From Shewanella psychropiezotolerans (GTDB lineage Bacteria > Pseudomonadota > Gammaproteobacteria > Enterobacterales > Shewanellaceae): a stretch of 64,000 nucleotides of DNA. This document shows positions 50,906-60,622 of the stretch, in pieces. The translations under genes and the position numbers were made by a program. Where the stretch lies: assembly GCF_007197555.1 (NCBI RefSeq), contig NZ_CP041614.1:6006001-6070000 (forward strand). The letters are read 5' to 3'. The notes beneath the pieces were generated by a model. It was not told where the DNA came from. It did not search any database and saw only the letters and a program-made list of their open reading frames with translations. Each line of letters opens with the position of its first letter. Position 1 is the first letter of the stretch.

Positions 50906-52003
50906 ATGAATAACCTTAATGCTATCGTCGATTCAGAGAAGCGTTCACCAGAGGATAAACTCGCCTGGGTTTATCTGGTAAACCTAGTCTTCTATCTAAT
51001 CCCTCTGTTCATAGGTGACAAGCCTATATGGCAAATAGCCATAAGCCTGCTAACTCTGGTCCCCTTCATTTATTGTTATTTCCGGGCATATCGTAGCCCG
51101 AAAGATAAAGCTATCTATCCCATTCTAGCCATGATAATTCTGGGCATAGCGATTACTCCGATCAATACCGGCTCCCTTTCTCTATTCACATTCGCCGGCT
51201 TCTTCATCGGTTTCTACTATTCACTGAGAACGGCTTTTATCAGTCTGATAGGCTTTGTGGCACTGCTTGCTACGCTCACATTTTTACTGGAAATAAATCA
51301 TTATTACTTTATCAGTTACGGTGGACTACTGATCGCCGGAGTGGGCTTATTCGGCGTCGCCGAGCAAAAGCGTGTCGAAGCTCATTGTCGAGCACAAAAG
51401 AGTAAAGCCGAAATCAGTCAGCTGGCCACCATGTTGGAGCGAGAGCGTATCGCAAGAGATCTCCATGACATCATGGGTCACAACCTATCCAGCATCTCCT
51501 TGAAGGCAGAGTTGGCCGCAAAGCTCTTAGACAAAAATCAGATTGAGCAAGCCAAGGTGCAGCTAAGAGAACTAAACGAAATAGCCAGAGATAGCTTGAG
51601 TCAGGTACGGCAAACCGTCTCAGGCTACAAACATAAAGGCTTGAGTTCCAGCGTAATGCACCTCTGCCAAACTTTGCGAGACAAGGGATTAAGTGTGAGT
51701 CTGGAGGGAGATATTCCCCAGCTCAATTCTAAACTTGAAACTCAAGTTATTTTAAGTCTCACAGAGCTTTGCAATAATGTGATCCGCCATAGTCGGGCCG
51801 ATCATTGCAGCCTTACTTTTGACAGATCTGCAGACCAGCTCACCATAAGCATCACAGATAACGGTAAAGCAGCAAAAATTGTCGAAGGTAATGGTTTGAA
51901 AGGCATAAGAGAGCGCTTGAAAGACGTTCAGGGGAAGTTAGATTACATGGTGGATCAGCAAAGTAGATTCACCATCACGCTCCCACCTCAGCAAGCATCA
52001 TAA
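50906..52003 (+). CDS. DesK/NarX-type sensor histidine kinase
   Basis: 365 residues: six hydrophobic helices in the first 155, then a HisKA_3 dimerisation domain with the phospho-acceptor His190 in ERIARDLHDIMGHNLSS, and a HATPase_c domain (LTELCNNVIRHSRA and NGLKGIRERLKDVQG). The membrane-embedded sensor resembles DesK, a thermosensor of membrane fluidity in Bacillus, but the signal here is not known. Stop and response-regulator start are 14 bases apart. Confidence 0.92.
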   Translation: MNNLNAIVDSEKRSPEDKLAWVYLVNLVFYLIPLFIGDKPIWQIAISLLTLVPFIYCYFRAYRSPKDKAIYPILAMIILGIAITPINTGSLSLFTFAGFFIGFYYSLRTAFISLIGFVALLATLTFLLEINHYYFISYGGLLIAGVGLFGVAEQKRVEAHCRAQKSKAEISQLATMLERERIARDLHDIMGHNLSSISLKAELAAKLLDKNQIEQAKVQLRELNEIARDSLSQVRQTVSGYKHKGLSSSVMHLCQTLRDKGLSVSLEGDIPQLNSKLETQVILSLTELCNNVIRHSRADHCSLTFDRSADQLTISITDNGKAAKIVEGNGLKGIRERLKDVQGKLDYMVDQQSRFTITLPPQQAS

Positions 52004-52017
52004 GGAGTCACTCGGGG

Positions 52018-52617
52018 ATGAAAATTTTATTGGCAGAAGATCAGGCCATGGTCAGGGGCGCACTGGCTGCACTCTTGAGCTTAGATGGTGAATTTGAAAT
52101 CACTCAAGCGTGTGACGGAAATGAAGCCCTATCTCTACTCAAAGCCAACCGCTATGATCTTCTGCTAACCGATATTGAAATGCCGGGATTAACCGGGCTG
52201 GAACTGGCCAAATGGTGCCAGCAGCAAGAACCCGTAATTAAAGTGATCATTCTCACCACGTTCGGCAGAGCCGGTTACATTAAACGCGCTATAGAATCTG
52301 GTGCCGGAGGCTTCTTACTCAAGGATGCCCCCTCTGACAGCCTTATTCATGCAATAAAACAGGTGATGGCTGGTAAGCGGGTCATCGACCCTGAACTGGC
52401 TATCATGGCCATAGGAGATGAAATTGATCCCCTCAATGACAAAGAGCGCCGTGCACTTCGTCTAGCCGCAGAGGGAAAAACAACCGCCGAGATAGCCACC
52501 AGCCTCTTCATCGCCGAGGGCACTGTGCGTAATTACCTCTCGGAGGCCATCGGCAAGCTCAACGCCACGAACAGAATCGATGCCGCCCGGATCGCGAGGC
52601 AGAAGGGCTGGCTGTAA
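52018..52617 (+). CDS. LuxR-type response regulator (DesR-like)
   Basis: 199 residues: a receiver domain with the phospho-acceptor D52 in LLLTDIEMPGLTGLE, acidic AEDQAM at the N-terminus and Lys in LLKDAP; then a C-terminal LuxR-type helix-turn-helix (LRLAAEGKTTAEIATSLFIAEGTVRNYLSEAIGKL). The pairing with the upstream kinase is direct by position. Targets are unknown; the upstream TPR gene is a candidate, and the palindrome at 50026 a candidate site. Confidence 0.93.
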   Translation: MKILLAEDQAMVRGALAALLSLDGEFEITQACDGNEALSLLKANRYDLLLTDIEMPGLTGLELAKWCQQQEPVIKVIILTTFGRAGYIKRAIESGAGGFLLKDAPSDSLIHAIKQVMAGKRVIDPELAIMAIGDEIDPLNDKERRALRLAAEGKTTAEIATSLFIAEGTVRNYLSEAIGKLNATNRIDAARIARQKGWL

Positions 52618-52734
52618 AGGGTTAAATCGGCCCTAACATTGCCATCATGGGTTTATCTGATAGTATATGTATATAAATACAGTGTTTGAGTGTTTCGCTC
52701 AGATAACATTCAACTGATAAAATGGGTAGCGGGC

Positions 52735-54810
52735 GTGAAGAGACTCGATCTTGTTCCTGTCACAGATCTTAAGGGCGTTGCCAAGAAGATGGCCGAACGT
52801 CTGGCTAAGCTCGGCATCATCACGGTACAAGATCTACTATTCCACCTACCACTAAGATATGAAGACCGTACTCAGATATACCCAATAGCCTCACTCTATC
52901 CAGGCAGTTACGGCACCATAGAAGCCGTGATCCAGTCCAGTCAGATCATCCAGGGGCGTAAGCGCATGATGACCTGTACAGTACGAGATGACACTGGCTA
53001 CTTAACCCTCAGGTTTTTTAATTTTTCTGTGGCGCAGAAGAATGGCTTAGTCAATGGTACAAGCATCAGGGCCTATGGTGAGATACGTCGCGGCAAACAT
53101 CAGGCCGAGATCATTCACCCTGAATACAAGCTGATTCACGAAGATGCCGATCTGGTGATGAGTGAAACGCTGACGCCTGTGTACCCGACAACCGAAGGCT
53201 TAAAGCAGGCAAGTTGGATAAAACTGACAGACCAAGCCTTAGCCATGCTCGACGAGGGCGGTTTGCAGGAACTACTCCCACCTCAGCTGCAACCGAACAA
53301 TCTGAGTCTCAATGCGGCCTTACAGCTATTACATAGACCCAATAACCAGGTTTCCCTGTTCGATCTGGAACAAGGTCACCACCCGGCGCAGCTACGCTTG
53401 ATCCAAGAGGAACTTCTGGCCCATAACCTGAGCATGCTCAAGTTACGTCAACGCAGCAATCGCGACCATGCTGTGAGCCTGGTCGCAACGGGCAAACTAC
53501 TCAACCCTTTCCTGAAGGCACTGCCATTTAACCCCACTGGGGCGCAACAAAGAGTCGGCGTTGAAATCTGCAGCGATCTCGAAAAAAACTCACCTATGAT
53601 GCGCCTGGTTCAGGGGGATGTTGGCTCGGGGAAGACGTTAGTGGCAGCCTTAGCGGCATTACAAGCCATAGAAAATGGCTATCAGGTAGCTATGATGGCC
53701 CCTACTGAATTGTTAGCCGAGCAACACGCCGATAACTTCGCTCTCTGGTTTGAACCTCTCGGGCTAAAAGTCGGCTGGCTAGCCGGTAAAATAAAGGGCA
53801 AGGCCAGAGCACAATCTTTACAAGATATTGAGTCCGGTGCGGCTAATATCGTTATCGGCACCCATGCCATATTCCAGGAGCAAGTAGTCTTCAACAATCT
53901 TGCCCTGATCATTATCGATGAACAACATAGATTCGGCGTTCATCAGCGACTTGGCTTACGAGAGAAAGGCATCAGCCAGGGCTTCCACCCTCATCAGCTG
54001 ATCATGACCGCCACGCCGATTCCACGCACCTTGGCCATGACCGCCTATGCCGATCTCGATACTTCAGTGATCGACGAGCTGCCGCCCGGGCGAACTCCGG
54101 TGACAACCGTAGCCGTTGCCGATATGAGGCGCGATGAAGTAATAGAGAGAGTTCGCCATGCCGCCACCCATGATGGCAGGCAGACCTACTGGGTATGCAC
54201 CTTGATCGAAGAGTCCGAAGCTCTGGAATGTCAGGCGGCAGAAGATACCGCCGCAGAGCTGACATTAGCACTACCCGAACTCAAGATTGGCTTGATCCAT
54301 GGGCGCATGAAGTCCGCCGAGAAACAGGCCATTATGGCCGAGTTCAAATCTGGCGAATTGAACCTTCTGGTTGCCACCACAGTCATAGAAGTGGGAGTCG
54401 ATGTTCCTAATGCCAGCCTGATGATCATAGAAAACCCGGAACGTTTAGGCCTGGCTCAATTGCATCAACTCAGGGGACGAGTCGGGCGAGGCGCCGTCGC
54501 CAGTCACTGCGTACTCATGTATAAGGCCCCCTTGTCACCGACGGCAACCAAGCGATTGGGGGTACTTAGGAGTAGCAACGATGGCTTCATCATAGCCCAG
54601 AAGGATCTGGAAATAAGAGGCCCAGGCGAAGTATTAGGTACCAAGCAGACTGGCATTGCCGATATGAAAATTGCCGATCTGGTTCGAGACCAGGCGCTGA
54701 TCCCCCACATTCAGAAGCTAGCCGTGCATATCATGGAGCAGGTCCCGGATAATGTCGATGGCATAGTGCAACGTTGGCTAGGTGATCGAGAGCAGTACGT
54801 TCAAGCTTAG
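52735..54810 (+). CDS. recG: ATP-dependent DNA helicase RecG
   Basis: Branch-migrating helicase acting on stalled forks and Holliday junctions. I set the start at the GTG at 52735 because it gives 691 residues and the RLDLVPVTDLKGV N-terminus near to the E. coli length of 693; an upstream GTG at 52690 is also open. Wedge/OB domain (about 50-150), Walker A VQGDVGSGKTLVAAL, DEQH box, TATPIPRTLAM and the QLRGRVGRG motif are all present. It is usually next to trmH; here separated by the accessory block 45.8-52.6 kb. Confidence 0.95.
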   Translation: MKRLDLVPVTDLKGVAKKMAERLAKLGIITVQDLLFHLPLRYEDRTQIYPIASLYPGSYGTIEAVIQSSQIIQGRKRMMTCTVRDDTGYLTLRFFNFSVAQKNGLVNGTSIRAYGEIRRGKHQAEIIHPEYKLIHEDADLVMSETLTPVYPTTEGLKQASWIKLTDQALAMLDEGGLQELLPPQLQPNNLSLNAALQLLHRPNNQVSLFDLEQGHHPAQLRLIQEELLAHNLSMLKLRQRSNRDHAVSLVATGKLLNPFLKALPFNPTGAQQRVGVEICSDLEKNSPMMRLVQGDVGSGKTLVAALAALQAIENGYQVAMMAPTELLAEQHADNFALWFEPLGLKVGWLAGKIKGKARAQSLQDIESGAANIVIGTHAIFQEQVVFNNLALIIIDEQHRFGVHQRLGLREKGISQGFHPHQLIMTATPIPRTLAMTAYADLDTSVIDELPPGRTPVTTVAVADMRRDEVIERVRHAATHDGRQTYWVCTLIEESEALECQAAEDTAAELTLALPELKIGLIHGRMKSAEKQAIMAEFKSGELNLLVATTVIEVGVDVPNASLMIIENPERLGLAQLHQLRGRVGRGAVASHCVLMYKAPLSPTATKRLGVLRSSNDGFIIAQKDLEIRGPGEVLGTKQTGIADMKIADLVRDQALIPHIQKLAVHIMEQVPDNVDGIVQRWLGDREQYVQA

Positions 54811-54932
54811 AGAACAGGCATAAATCCGTTAATTTTTATTCGATTAATTATTCTTTAATTCGGCCAATACCTATAGACATGGCCGCTAAATTTTGCAAAA
54901 TGGAGAAGCCCTCTTTTTGGTACTCCACCTTA

Positions 54933-55196
54933 TACCATTCCGAGTAAGTATCTGATCATTCAGCGGGAGTTCAAAGCGCTGTAGGCAAGGCGGATGTTTG
55001 AAGCTAATAGTTATTCTATATCGAGAACATTCAACGTAGCATAAAGGGCTTTGAAACCCGCACTGCGTGAGGCTCTCAATGTTTCCACTTCTGTGTTGCA
55101 TTGACTTAAAAGGGAATAACCATTTCCTCATCAATGCGCCTTGAATTGAAAAAACTGAGAGTCTCTGAACTGACCAGATACTTATATGGAATGGTA
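54933..55196. mobile_element. MITE-like element, copy 2
   Basis: The second copy of the element at 18492-18754, in reverse orientation, 264 bp, flanked again by TTA. It differs from copy 1 at about eight positions including one inserted T. It lies between recG and the DUF3014 gene with no gene disrupted. ORFs running through it (about 108 residues) are not credible. Confidence 0.85.
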
Positions 55197-55245
55197 TTAG
55201 AACCGTCACCTCCTGTAACCGAGTCCTATTTATAAAAGGTATTAC

Positions 55246-56103
55246 ATGCAAGTCAATCAAGAAGATAGAATCGCGCCACAAGAGAAGTCAGCGAATACCA
55301 ATACCTTAGCCATTGTTGCCGTTGCGGTTGCTGCGATCATTGCAGGAGGTGCCTATTATTACTTCCAAGCCGGTGAACCTGAGCCTGTGCCGCAGCCTCT
55401 TGAAATAGCAGACATCATTGAAAAGCCCCTGGTAACGGTTGCTGATATTCCGGAACCTGTGATCGAAGAGATAGTAGAAACTGAAGTCATTGAAGTAGAA
55501 CCTCAAGTTCAAGTGGAGCCTCTGCCAACGTTAAGTAACAGCGATGGCTATGTACATAAAAAAACGGTAGAAATTGCCGATGGCATGAAGATCGAGCCTC
55601 TGTTAGTCGAGAAAGATCTGGTCAGACATTTCGTGGTCTTCGTCGATAACTTAGCCCAAGGTGAACTGGCACGAAAAGTGAGCCCACTGAAGGCACCCGA
55701 CAGAATCTTCACCGTTTCTGACATAACCAACAAGACCTATCTTAATCCCGATAGCTATCACAGATATGATCTGTACGCCAATTTCGTCGCCAACCTGGAT
55801 GAACAGCAACTCGCAGCGACCTACAAGGAGTTAACGCCTTTGCTGGGAGAGGCATTCCAGGAGTTAGGCTATGGTGAGATGAGCTTCAATCAGAGGTTAC
55901 TACAGGCGATCGACATCATGCTGGCGGCACCTGTCATAGAGCAGCCCATTGAGTTAGATGGTGTCAGCGTAAACTATCAATTTGTCGACCCTCAGCTCGA
56001 AGCACTACCCAACGCTCAGAAACTCCTGGTCCGCATGGGTCCGGAAAACACTAAGAAAGTGAAAGCGGCGCTGCGTAAGCTGAAAAAGTATTTAGCAGGC
56101 TAA
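55246..56103 (+). CDS. DUF3014 membrane-anchored protein
   Basis: 285 residues: a short cytoplasmic N-terminus, one membrane segment (TLAIVAVAVAAIIAGGAYYYF, about residues 20-40), a Pro/Glu/Val-rich linker (about 45-95) and a C-terminal soluble domain (about 100-285) containing LVRHFVVFVDNLAQGELARK and PDSYHRYDLYANFVANLD. This layout fits the DUF3014 family, of unknown function, common in Shewanella and relatives. No operon partner is evident; the APE cluster starts about 230 bases later. Confidence 0.85.
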   Translation: MQVNQEDRIAPQEKSANTNTLAIVAVAVAAIIAGGAYYYFQAGEPEPVPQPLEIADIIEKPLVTVADIPEPVIEEIVETEVIEVEPQVQVEPLPTLSNSDGYVHKKTVEIADGMKIEPLLVEKDLVRHFVVFVDNLAQGELARKVSPLKAPDRIFTVSDITNKTYLNPDSYHRYDLYANFVANLDEQQLAATYKELTPLLGEAFQELGYGEMSFNQRLLQAIDIMLAAPVIEQPIELDGVSVNYQFVDPQLEALPNAQKLLVRMGPENTKKVKAALRKLKKYLAG

Positions 56104-56116
56104 CCCTAACAAACTG

Positions 56117-56140
56117 ACCCGCGGCTCTGACTGCGGGTTT
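56117..56140 (+). terminator. Hairpin after the DUF3014 gene
   Basis: ACCCGC to GCGGGT stem with a 10-base loop followed by TTTTAACA, starting 14 bases after the stop codon. A plausible weak terminator. Confidence 0.6.
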
Positions 56141-56329
56141 TAACACTTCAGACTACACAAGTGTATACATATCAACAACACCTGTATCTCAAAACACTTC
56201 ATCATCCCAGTTAATCTAGTGTAGAATAACGCCAAAATGACAATTAACTGGCTCGGGAACTGACTAGGTCATCCCTTGATTTAACTGGTTATATTCTCAA
56301 TCTTTATTAGTAGTGTCAGAGGCATTCCG

Positions 56330-57046
56330 TTGCAGTTAAGGTTTAATATTTGTTCTTGGGGAGCCTGGTCCCCCCGATATCAGCAACCCCAAGATTGGCA
56401 GCATTGGCAAAGTTCCGATGATCACCAAAGCTCCTCTGTGCCTGATGCACCTAAATTAGCTCAAGTCCCTGCGATGAAGCGACGACGCTATAGCGCCTTG
56501 ACTAAGATGCAACTCGAGGCCGCATTTCAGGCCGATGCAGCTAATTCATGCCGCACAATTTTTGCCTCCAGGCACGGAGAGTTACATCGCACCATAGGCT
56601 TACTGGATAACATAGTAGAAGAAGAACCTCTTTCTCCGACGGCCTTTAGCCAATCAGTGCACAACACAGCAAGCGGTATTTACAGTATTCTTACGGATAA
56701 TCGAGCACCATCGACTTCTATCGCCGCAGGTGAAGAAAGCTTGCCACAGGCGCTTATCGAAGCATATGCTCAACTCTATGAAGATTCAACGCCGGTATTA
56801 CTCGTCTTCGGCGATCAGCCTGTGCCTGACATATACACACATTTTGTTGATGAAATTGGCCTTCCCCTCTCTCTCGCCTTAGTTCTCAAGCGATACGATG
56901 AGACATGTGCAAAACCGCAATTAACGCTCAGTCAGACCCGGGAAGTGAAAAATATTAGTTATGGTGAGCTAGTACACAGTTTGTCTGTTGCCAGGCCTCT
57001 AGCCGGTAATTTGGGTAACTATCATTGGCAACTCAGCTTTGACTGA
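56330..57046 (+). CDS. Beta-ketoacyl synthase-like protein of an aryl-polyene cluster
   Basis: 238 residues of the short ketosynthase N-terminal-like family (ketoacyl-synt_2), which in APE clusters heads the operon and acts as a chain-length-factor-like partner of a full ketosynthase (ApeC-type by gene order). The motif MKRRRYSALTKMQLEAAFQA (about 44-64) precedes a thiolase-like core with HNTASGIYSI; the catalytic Cys of true ketosynthases is absent (residues SVHNTASG). The start is TTG with GAGG upstream. It overlaps the next gene by eight bases. Confidence 0.85.
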   Translation: MQLRFNICSWGAWSPRYQQPQDWQHWQSSDDHQSSSVPDAPKLAQVPAMKRRRYSALTKMQLEAAFQADAANSCRTIFASRHGELHRTIGLLDNIVEEEPLSPTAFSQSVHNTASGIYSILTDNRAPSTSIAAGEESLPQALIEAYAQLYEDSTPVLLVFGDQPVPDIYTHFVDEIGLPLSLALVLKRYDETCAKPQLTLSQTREVKNISYGELVHSLSVARPLAGNLGNYHWQLSFD

Positions 57047-57845
57047 CACGCCTGCTGTCAGATTAACAGGATTAGCCTATATTCCCAGATGGATTGGGGG
57101 CGTCAGTTGTTATATCACCTTTGGTATCGGCGGATTGCTGAGCTCATTAACCATCTTACCTCTGTTGAGATTCTGGCCAGGCACAGAATTAGAGCGAATC
57201 CGCCGTGTACAGAAAACGGTGCACATCATGTTTCGCGGTTTCGTTTATATGCTGAGCTGGACTGGGGTCATCAAGGTTAGTCCTGATAATATAGCGCGTC
57301 TCGCCTCGGCTAAAGGAAGAGTGGTGATCGTTAATCATCCCACCCTAGTCGATGTGGTAGTGTTGATAAGCTTGATGCCCAACGCGGGCTGTATCGTTAA
57401 ACAAGGGATTTGGCGAAACCCTTTCATGCGAGGTGTGGTCGCCTGTGCCGGCTATATCCCCAATCGAGGCGCCGAATTACTACTCGAAGATTGCAGACAT
57501 GTGCTAAAAAGCGGGACCAATTTAATTATTTTCCCCGAAGGCACACGCACAGTCTTAGGCACCAGCATTAACAACTTTGCCAGAGGCGCCGCCAATATTG
57601 CACTGAGAACCAAGACAGATTTATTGCCTGTGGTTCTTCGTACCGATGCACCAGGCTTGAGTAAACAAGAAGCTTGGTATCAAATACCCCGTCGCACCAT
57701 AGGCATGCGAGTCGAAGTAGGCGAAACCATCGACCATATCAGGTATGATGCGATTGCCGGTGGCGATGCGAAAATGGCACGTCAACTGACACGGGATCTG
57801 GAAGATTACTTTAAAACGAACTTAGAAGATGATGAAACTACATAA
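57039..57845 (+). CDS. PlsC-type acyltransferase of the aryl-polyene cluster
   Basis: 268 residues, LPLAT/1-acyl-glycerol-3-phosphate acyltransferase fold, with one N-terminal membrane segment (CYITFGIGGLLSSLTILPLL). Catalytic motif NHPTLVDVVV (the Asn-His-X4-Asp form), the GCIVKQGIWRNPFMRG segment and FPEGTRTVLG. The TTG start overlaps the upstream gene. In APE operons this enzyme (ApeD-type) is thought to transfer the finished polyene or a fatty acid onto the lipid or glycan anchor. Confidence 0.87.
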   Translation: MTDTPAVRLTGLAYIPRWIGGVSCYITFGIGGLLSSLTILPLLRFWPGTELERIRRVQKTVHIMFRGFVYMLSWTGVIKVSPDNIARLASAKGRVVIVNHPTLVDVVVLISLMPNAGCIVKQGIWRNPFMRGVVACAGYIPNRGAELLLEDCRHVLKSGTNLIIFPEGTRTVLGTSINNFARGAANIALRTKTDLLPVVLRTDAPGLSKQEAWYQIPRRTIGMRVEVGETIDHIRYDAIAGGDAKMARQLTRDLEDYFKTNLEDDETT

Positions 57846-58086
57846 CGAAATAAAACAATTAATCATAGATTGCCTGGATCTCGAAGATGTCACTATCGAT
57901 GACATCGATACCGAGGCGGCGCTATTCGGTGAAGGCCTGGGACTAGACTCAATCGATGCCCTGGAGCTTGGATTGGCAATCAAGAAGCAATTCGATGTCA
58001 AAATCGAAGCCAATTCAGACGCCACTAAGGCACATTTTCATAGCGTGTCGAGTCTGGCCAGCTTTATCGAATCACAGCGAGCTTAG
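57829..58086 (+). CDS. apeE: Acyl carrier protein 1 of the aryl-polyene cluster
   Basis: 85 residues. The phosphopantetheine Ser41 is in GLGLDSIDALELG. It overlaps the acyltransferase end by 17 bases and is followed 8 bases later by a second carrier protein. Two adjacent ACPs are a hallmark of APE clusters; symbol given by position. Confidence 0.9.
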   Translation: MMKLHNEIKQLIIDCLDLEDVTIDDIDTEAALFGEGLGLDSIDALELGLAIKKQFDVKIEANSDATKAHFHSVSSLASFIESQRA

Positions 58087-58094
58087 GAGATATT

Positions 58095-58343
58095 ATGCAA
58101 AGCCGTGAACAAATACTGCAAGCCTTAACTCGCATCTTAGTTGATGAATTTGAGATCGATGAGGCTGATATATCACCATCAGCTTCCCTATATGAAGAAC
58201 TCGATCTGGACAGTATCGATGCTGTCGATCTCGTCATCAAGCTACAACAGATGACAGGCAAGAAGATCAAACCTGAAGAGTTTAAAGCCGTGCGCACCGT
58301 AGACGATGTGGTTTCAGCCATCGAAGGACTCGTCGAAGAATAA
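58095..58343 (+). CDS. apeF: Acyl carrier protein 2 of the aryl-polyene cluster
   Basis: 82 residues with the attachment Ser40 in ELDLDSIDAVDLVIKLQQM. AGGAG precedes its ATG. Its stop overlaps the start of the next gene (TAATG). The two ACPs differ in charge and spacing, so they may serve different partners. Confidence 0.9.
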   Translation: MQSREQILQALTRILVDEFEIDEADISPSASLYEELDLDSIDAVDLVIKLQQMTGKKIKPEEFKAVRTVDDVVSAIEGLVEE

Positions 58344-58891
58344 TGCGGTTATTTTTGCAAATAGTCACAGGTATTCTGCTGCTGGGATACCCTTTAGCAG
58401 TCTATTTCGGACTCAACTATTTGCCTGCTGGCACCATAGCTATGGTGCTTTGTTTCATCTTAATTCTACGATTATTGATTCAGAAGCAACAAGTCAAAGC
58501 CATGATCTTGCCTATCATAGTAGGCATAGGGTTAACGGCGGCGAGTTTTATTGCCAAACGGCATGACTGGTTACTCTATTATCCTGTGGTCATAAACCTC
58601 AGCATGCTGATGCTGTTTGTTTACTCTCTAAAGTTAGGCCCCAGCATGATAGAGAGGCTAGCAAGATTGAAGGAGCCCGAACTTCCGGACGAGGCGATTC
58701 CTTACCTGAAAAAAGTCACCCAGATATGGTGTGGCTTATTTGTTTTTAATGGGTCAGTGGCTTTATACACGGCACACTACGCCTCATTAGAGATCTGGAC
58801 ACTGTATAACGGGCTCATCGCCTATCTGCTTATCGGTTCGCTACTGGGTGGCGAGTGGTTGTATAGAACTATTTGGTTGAATAAATCATGA
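58343..58891 (+). CDS. COG4648-type membrane protein of the aryl-polyene cluster
   Basis: 182 residues with five to six hydrophobic helices (IVTGILLLGYPLAVYFGLNY and following). Conserved KKVTQIWCGLFVFNGSVALY near residue 125. It belongs to the COG4648/DUF4878-free membrane proteins found in APE operons (ApeG-type). Its role in transport or anchoring is not known. Overlaps both neighbours by one to four bases. Confidence 0.78.
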   Translation: MRLFLQIVTGILLLGYPLAVYFGLNYLPAGTIAMVLCFILILRLLIQKQQVKAMILPIIVGIGLTAASFIAKRHDWLLYYPVVINLSMLMLFVYSLKLGPSMIERLARLKEPELPDEAIPYLKKVTQIWCGLFVFNGSVALYTAHYASLEIWTLYNGLIAYLLIGSLLGGEWLYRTIWLNKS

Positions 58892-60252
58892 CAGAGTTAC
58901 TCAAATCTTGGTTATCCAAGGGGCCTTCGAGCCAACAGCTTATCAGTTTTAACCATCATGATATTATCACTGGCGGTGCATTCACCAACCAGGTTGCGAG
59001 TGTGCATCGGCAGCTGATCCAATCACCTTGCCGACGTTGGTTATTGGCCTGCGATTCCAGTGACCTGTTTGCTGTCGGTTTATGTGCCGCACTACTTGCC
59101 GGAAAAGAGATCATCTTACCTGCTAATACCCAAGCGGGTAGCTTGAGTGAGTTGACCCATAAATTCGATGGCGTGATTTCAGATAAGGCCTTATGTGAAG
59201 GTAAGGCTTTAGTCATGCTTAAAAAAGAGCTCTCATCGGCTACAAGCCAATGGCCGACTAGTGAGAAATGGGGCGAGTTGGTGCTGTATACCTCAGGAAG
59301 TAGTGGCCAGCCCAAAGCCGTCCGTAAGTCACTCGCTCAATTAGACGCCGAAGTCACCGTATTAGAGCACACGTTCGCCAAACATTTGCCTCAATGTAGC
59401 GTGGTATCGACGGTTTCACATCAACATATTTATGGCTTGTTGTTCAAAATCCTCTGGCCATTGGCCGCCGGGCGTCCCTTCTTGAGTGATATCATCGAAT
59501 ATCCGGAGACCCTGACCTACTACACCAGCCTGTTCCCTAATCTGTGTCTCATCAGCAGCCCGGCTCAGTTGTCCCGTTTGCCTGAGTCTCTGGACAACGA
59601 GAAGCAGCTGAGATCACCCAGCTTAGTCTTCAGTTCCGGCGGTCCATTGAGTTTCGACGCGGCTCAAGGCATAGCCCATTGTTATGGACGTCAGCCCATC
59701 GAAGTTTTCGGTAGCACGGAAACCGGTGGTATCGGCTATCGACGCCAGATGAGACAAGATCAACCATGGCAAGCCTTTGCCAATGTTGAAATATCACAAG
59801 ACCCCAAAGATGGCGCCCTCACCGTCAAGTCCCCCTATTTAGAAGACCAGGATTGGCTTAGATGTGAAGATAAGATAACCCTCATCGAACCTGGGCTGTT
59901 TCGACTGGAAGGACGCCTGGATCGCATCATCAAGATCGAAGAAAAACGTGTCTCTCTGGTGCAGATGGAGACATTACTCGAGAGTCATCCCCTCGTCAGT
60001 CATGCCGCCTTGGTTATGTTAAACCAGCCACGTATGCAACTGGGCGCCGTCATCGAACTATCGAAACATGGCAAGGCCCACCTCGAGAGTGAAGGCAAGC
60101 TGAGCCTGAACAACTTGCTCAAGGCCCAGCTGTTGAGCCAATTTGAACGAGTGACCTTACCCAGACGTTGGCGCTATCCGGATCTGCTGCCCGTCAACAA
60201 ACAAGGGAAACGCATTCAGGCAAAGCTAACCGAGCTCTTCGACCATGATTAA
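58888..60252 (+). CDS. apeH: AMP-dependent acyl-ACP ligase of the aryl-polyene cluster
   Basis: 454 residues of the ANL superfamily: P-loop LYTSGSSGQPKAVRK (about residue 134), substrate part EVFGSTETGGIGYR and C-terminal RIIKIEEKRVSLVQME. It likely loads the aryl carboxylic acid starter (4-hydroxybenzoate or 4-coumarate type) onto an ACP. It overlaps the membrane-protein gene by four bases and the dehydratase by eight. Confidence 0.88.
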   Translation: MTELLKSWLSKGPSSQQLISFNHHDIITGGAFTNQVASVHRQLIQSPCRRWLLACDSSDLFAVGLCAALLAGKEIILPANTQAGSLSELTHKFDGVISDKALCEGKALVMLKKELSSATSQWPTSEKWGELVLYTSGSSGQPKAVRKSLAQLDAEVTVLEHTFAKHLPQCSVVSTVSHQHIYGLLFKILWPLAAGRPFLSDIIEYPETLTYYTSLFPNLCLISSPAQLSRLPESLDNEKQLRSPSLVFSSGGPLSFDAAQGIAHCYGRQPIEVFGSTETGGIGYRRQMRQDQPWQAFANVEISQDPKDGALTVKSPYLEDQDWLRCEDKITLIEPGLFRLEGRLDRIIKIEEKRVSLVQMETLLESHPLVSHAALVMLNQPRMQLGAVIELSKHGKAHLESEGKLSLNNLLKAQLLSQFERVTLPRRWRYPDLLPVNKQGKRIQAKLTELFDHD

Positions 60253-60622
60253 ATCCAGTTTGCCTCAGATCCTATCCAAGAGCAGTGATGGCGATGCCAT
60301 CATATTTCGCCTCTTCATAGCCGCAAATTTGCCATTTTTTAATGGTCACTTTCCCGATCAAGCCGTGCTCCCAGGCGTGACTCAACTGGATTGGGCCATT
60401 CGCTTAGGTTGTCAGCATTTCGGCTACCCACGAAATATTGCCACCTTAGAGGTGCTCAAGTTTCAGCAATTGATGTTACCGGACTCGGAAGTGACCCTGG
60501 AGATCAGCGAGAACAAGGCAAAGACCAAGTTAATTTTCAGTTACTTCGATGGCGACAAACGCTTCGCATCTGGCCGTCTTGCACTCGCGACTCAATCAAC
60601 ACCTATTTGTGAGGTCAACTGA
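60245..60622 (+). CDS. apeI: Hotdog dehydratase of the aryl-polyene cluster
   Basis: 125 residues of FabZ/ApeI-like hotdog fold, with NGHFPDQAVLPGVTQLDWAI, typical of 3-hydroxyacyl-ACP dehydratases. The active His is in GHFPD. It should remove water at each polyene extension. It overlaps both neighbours. Confidence 0.87.
   Translation: MIKSSLPQILSKSSDGDAIIFRLFIAANLPFFNGHFPDQAVLPGVTQLDWAIRLGCQHFGYPRNIATLEVLKFQQLMLPDSEVTLEISENKAKTKLIFSYFDGDKRFASGRLALATQSTPICEVN

Noticed and set aside
54886..55281. ORF of 131 residues across the second MITE copy
   Set aside because: Same repeat; it also overlaps the DUF3014 start. Not protein-like.
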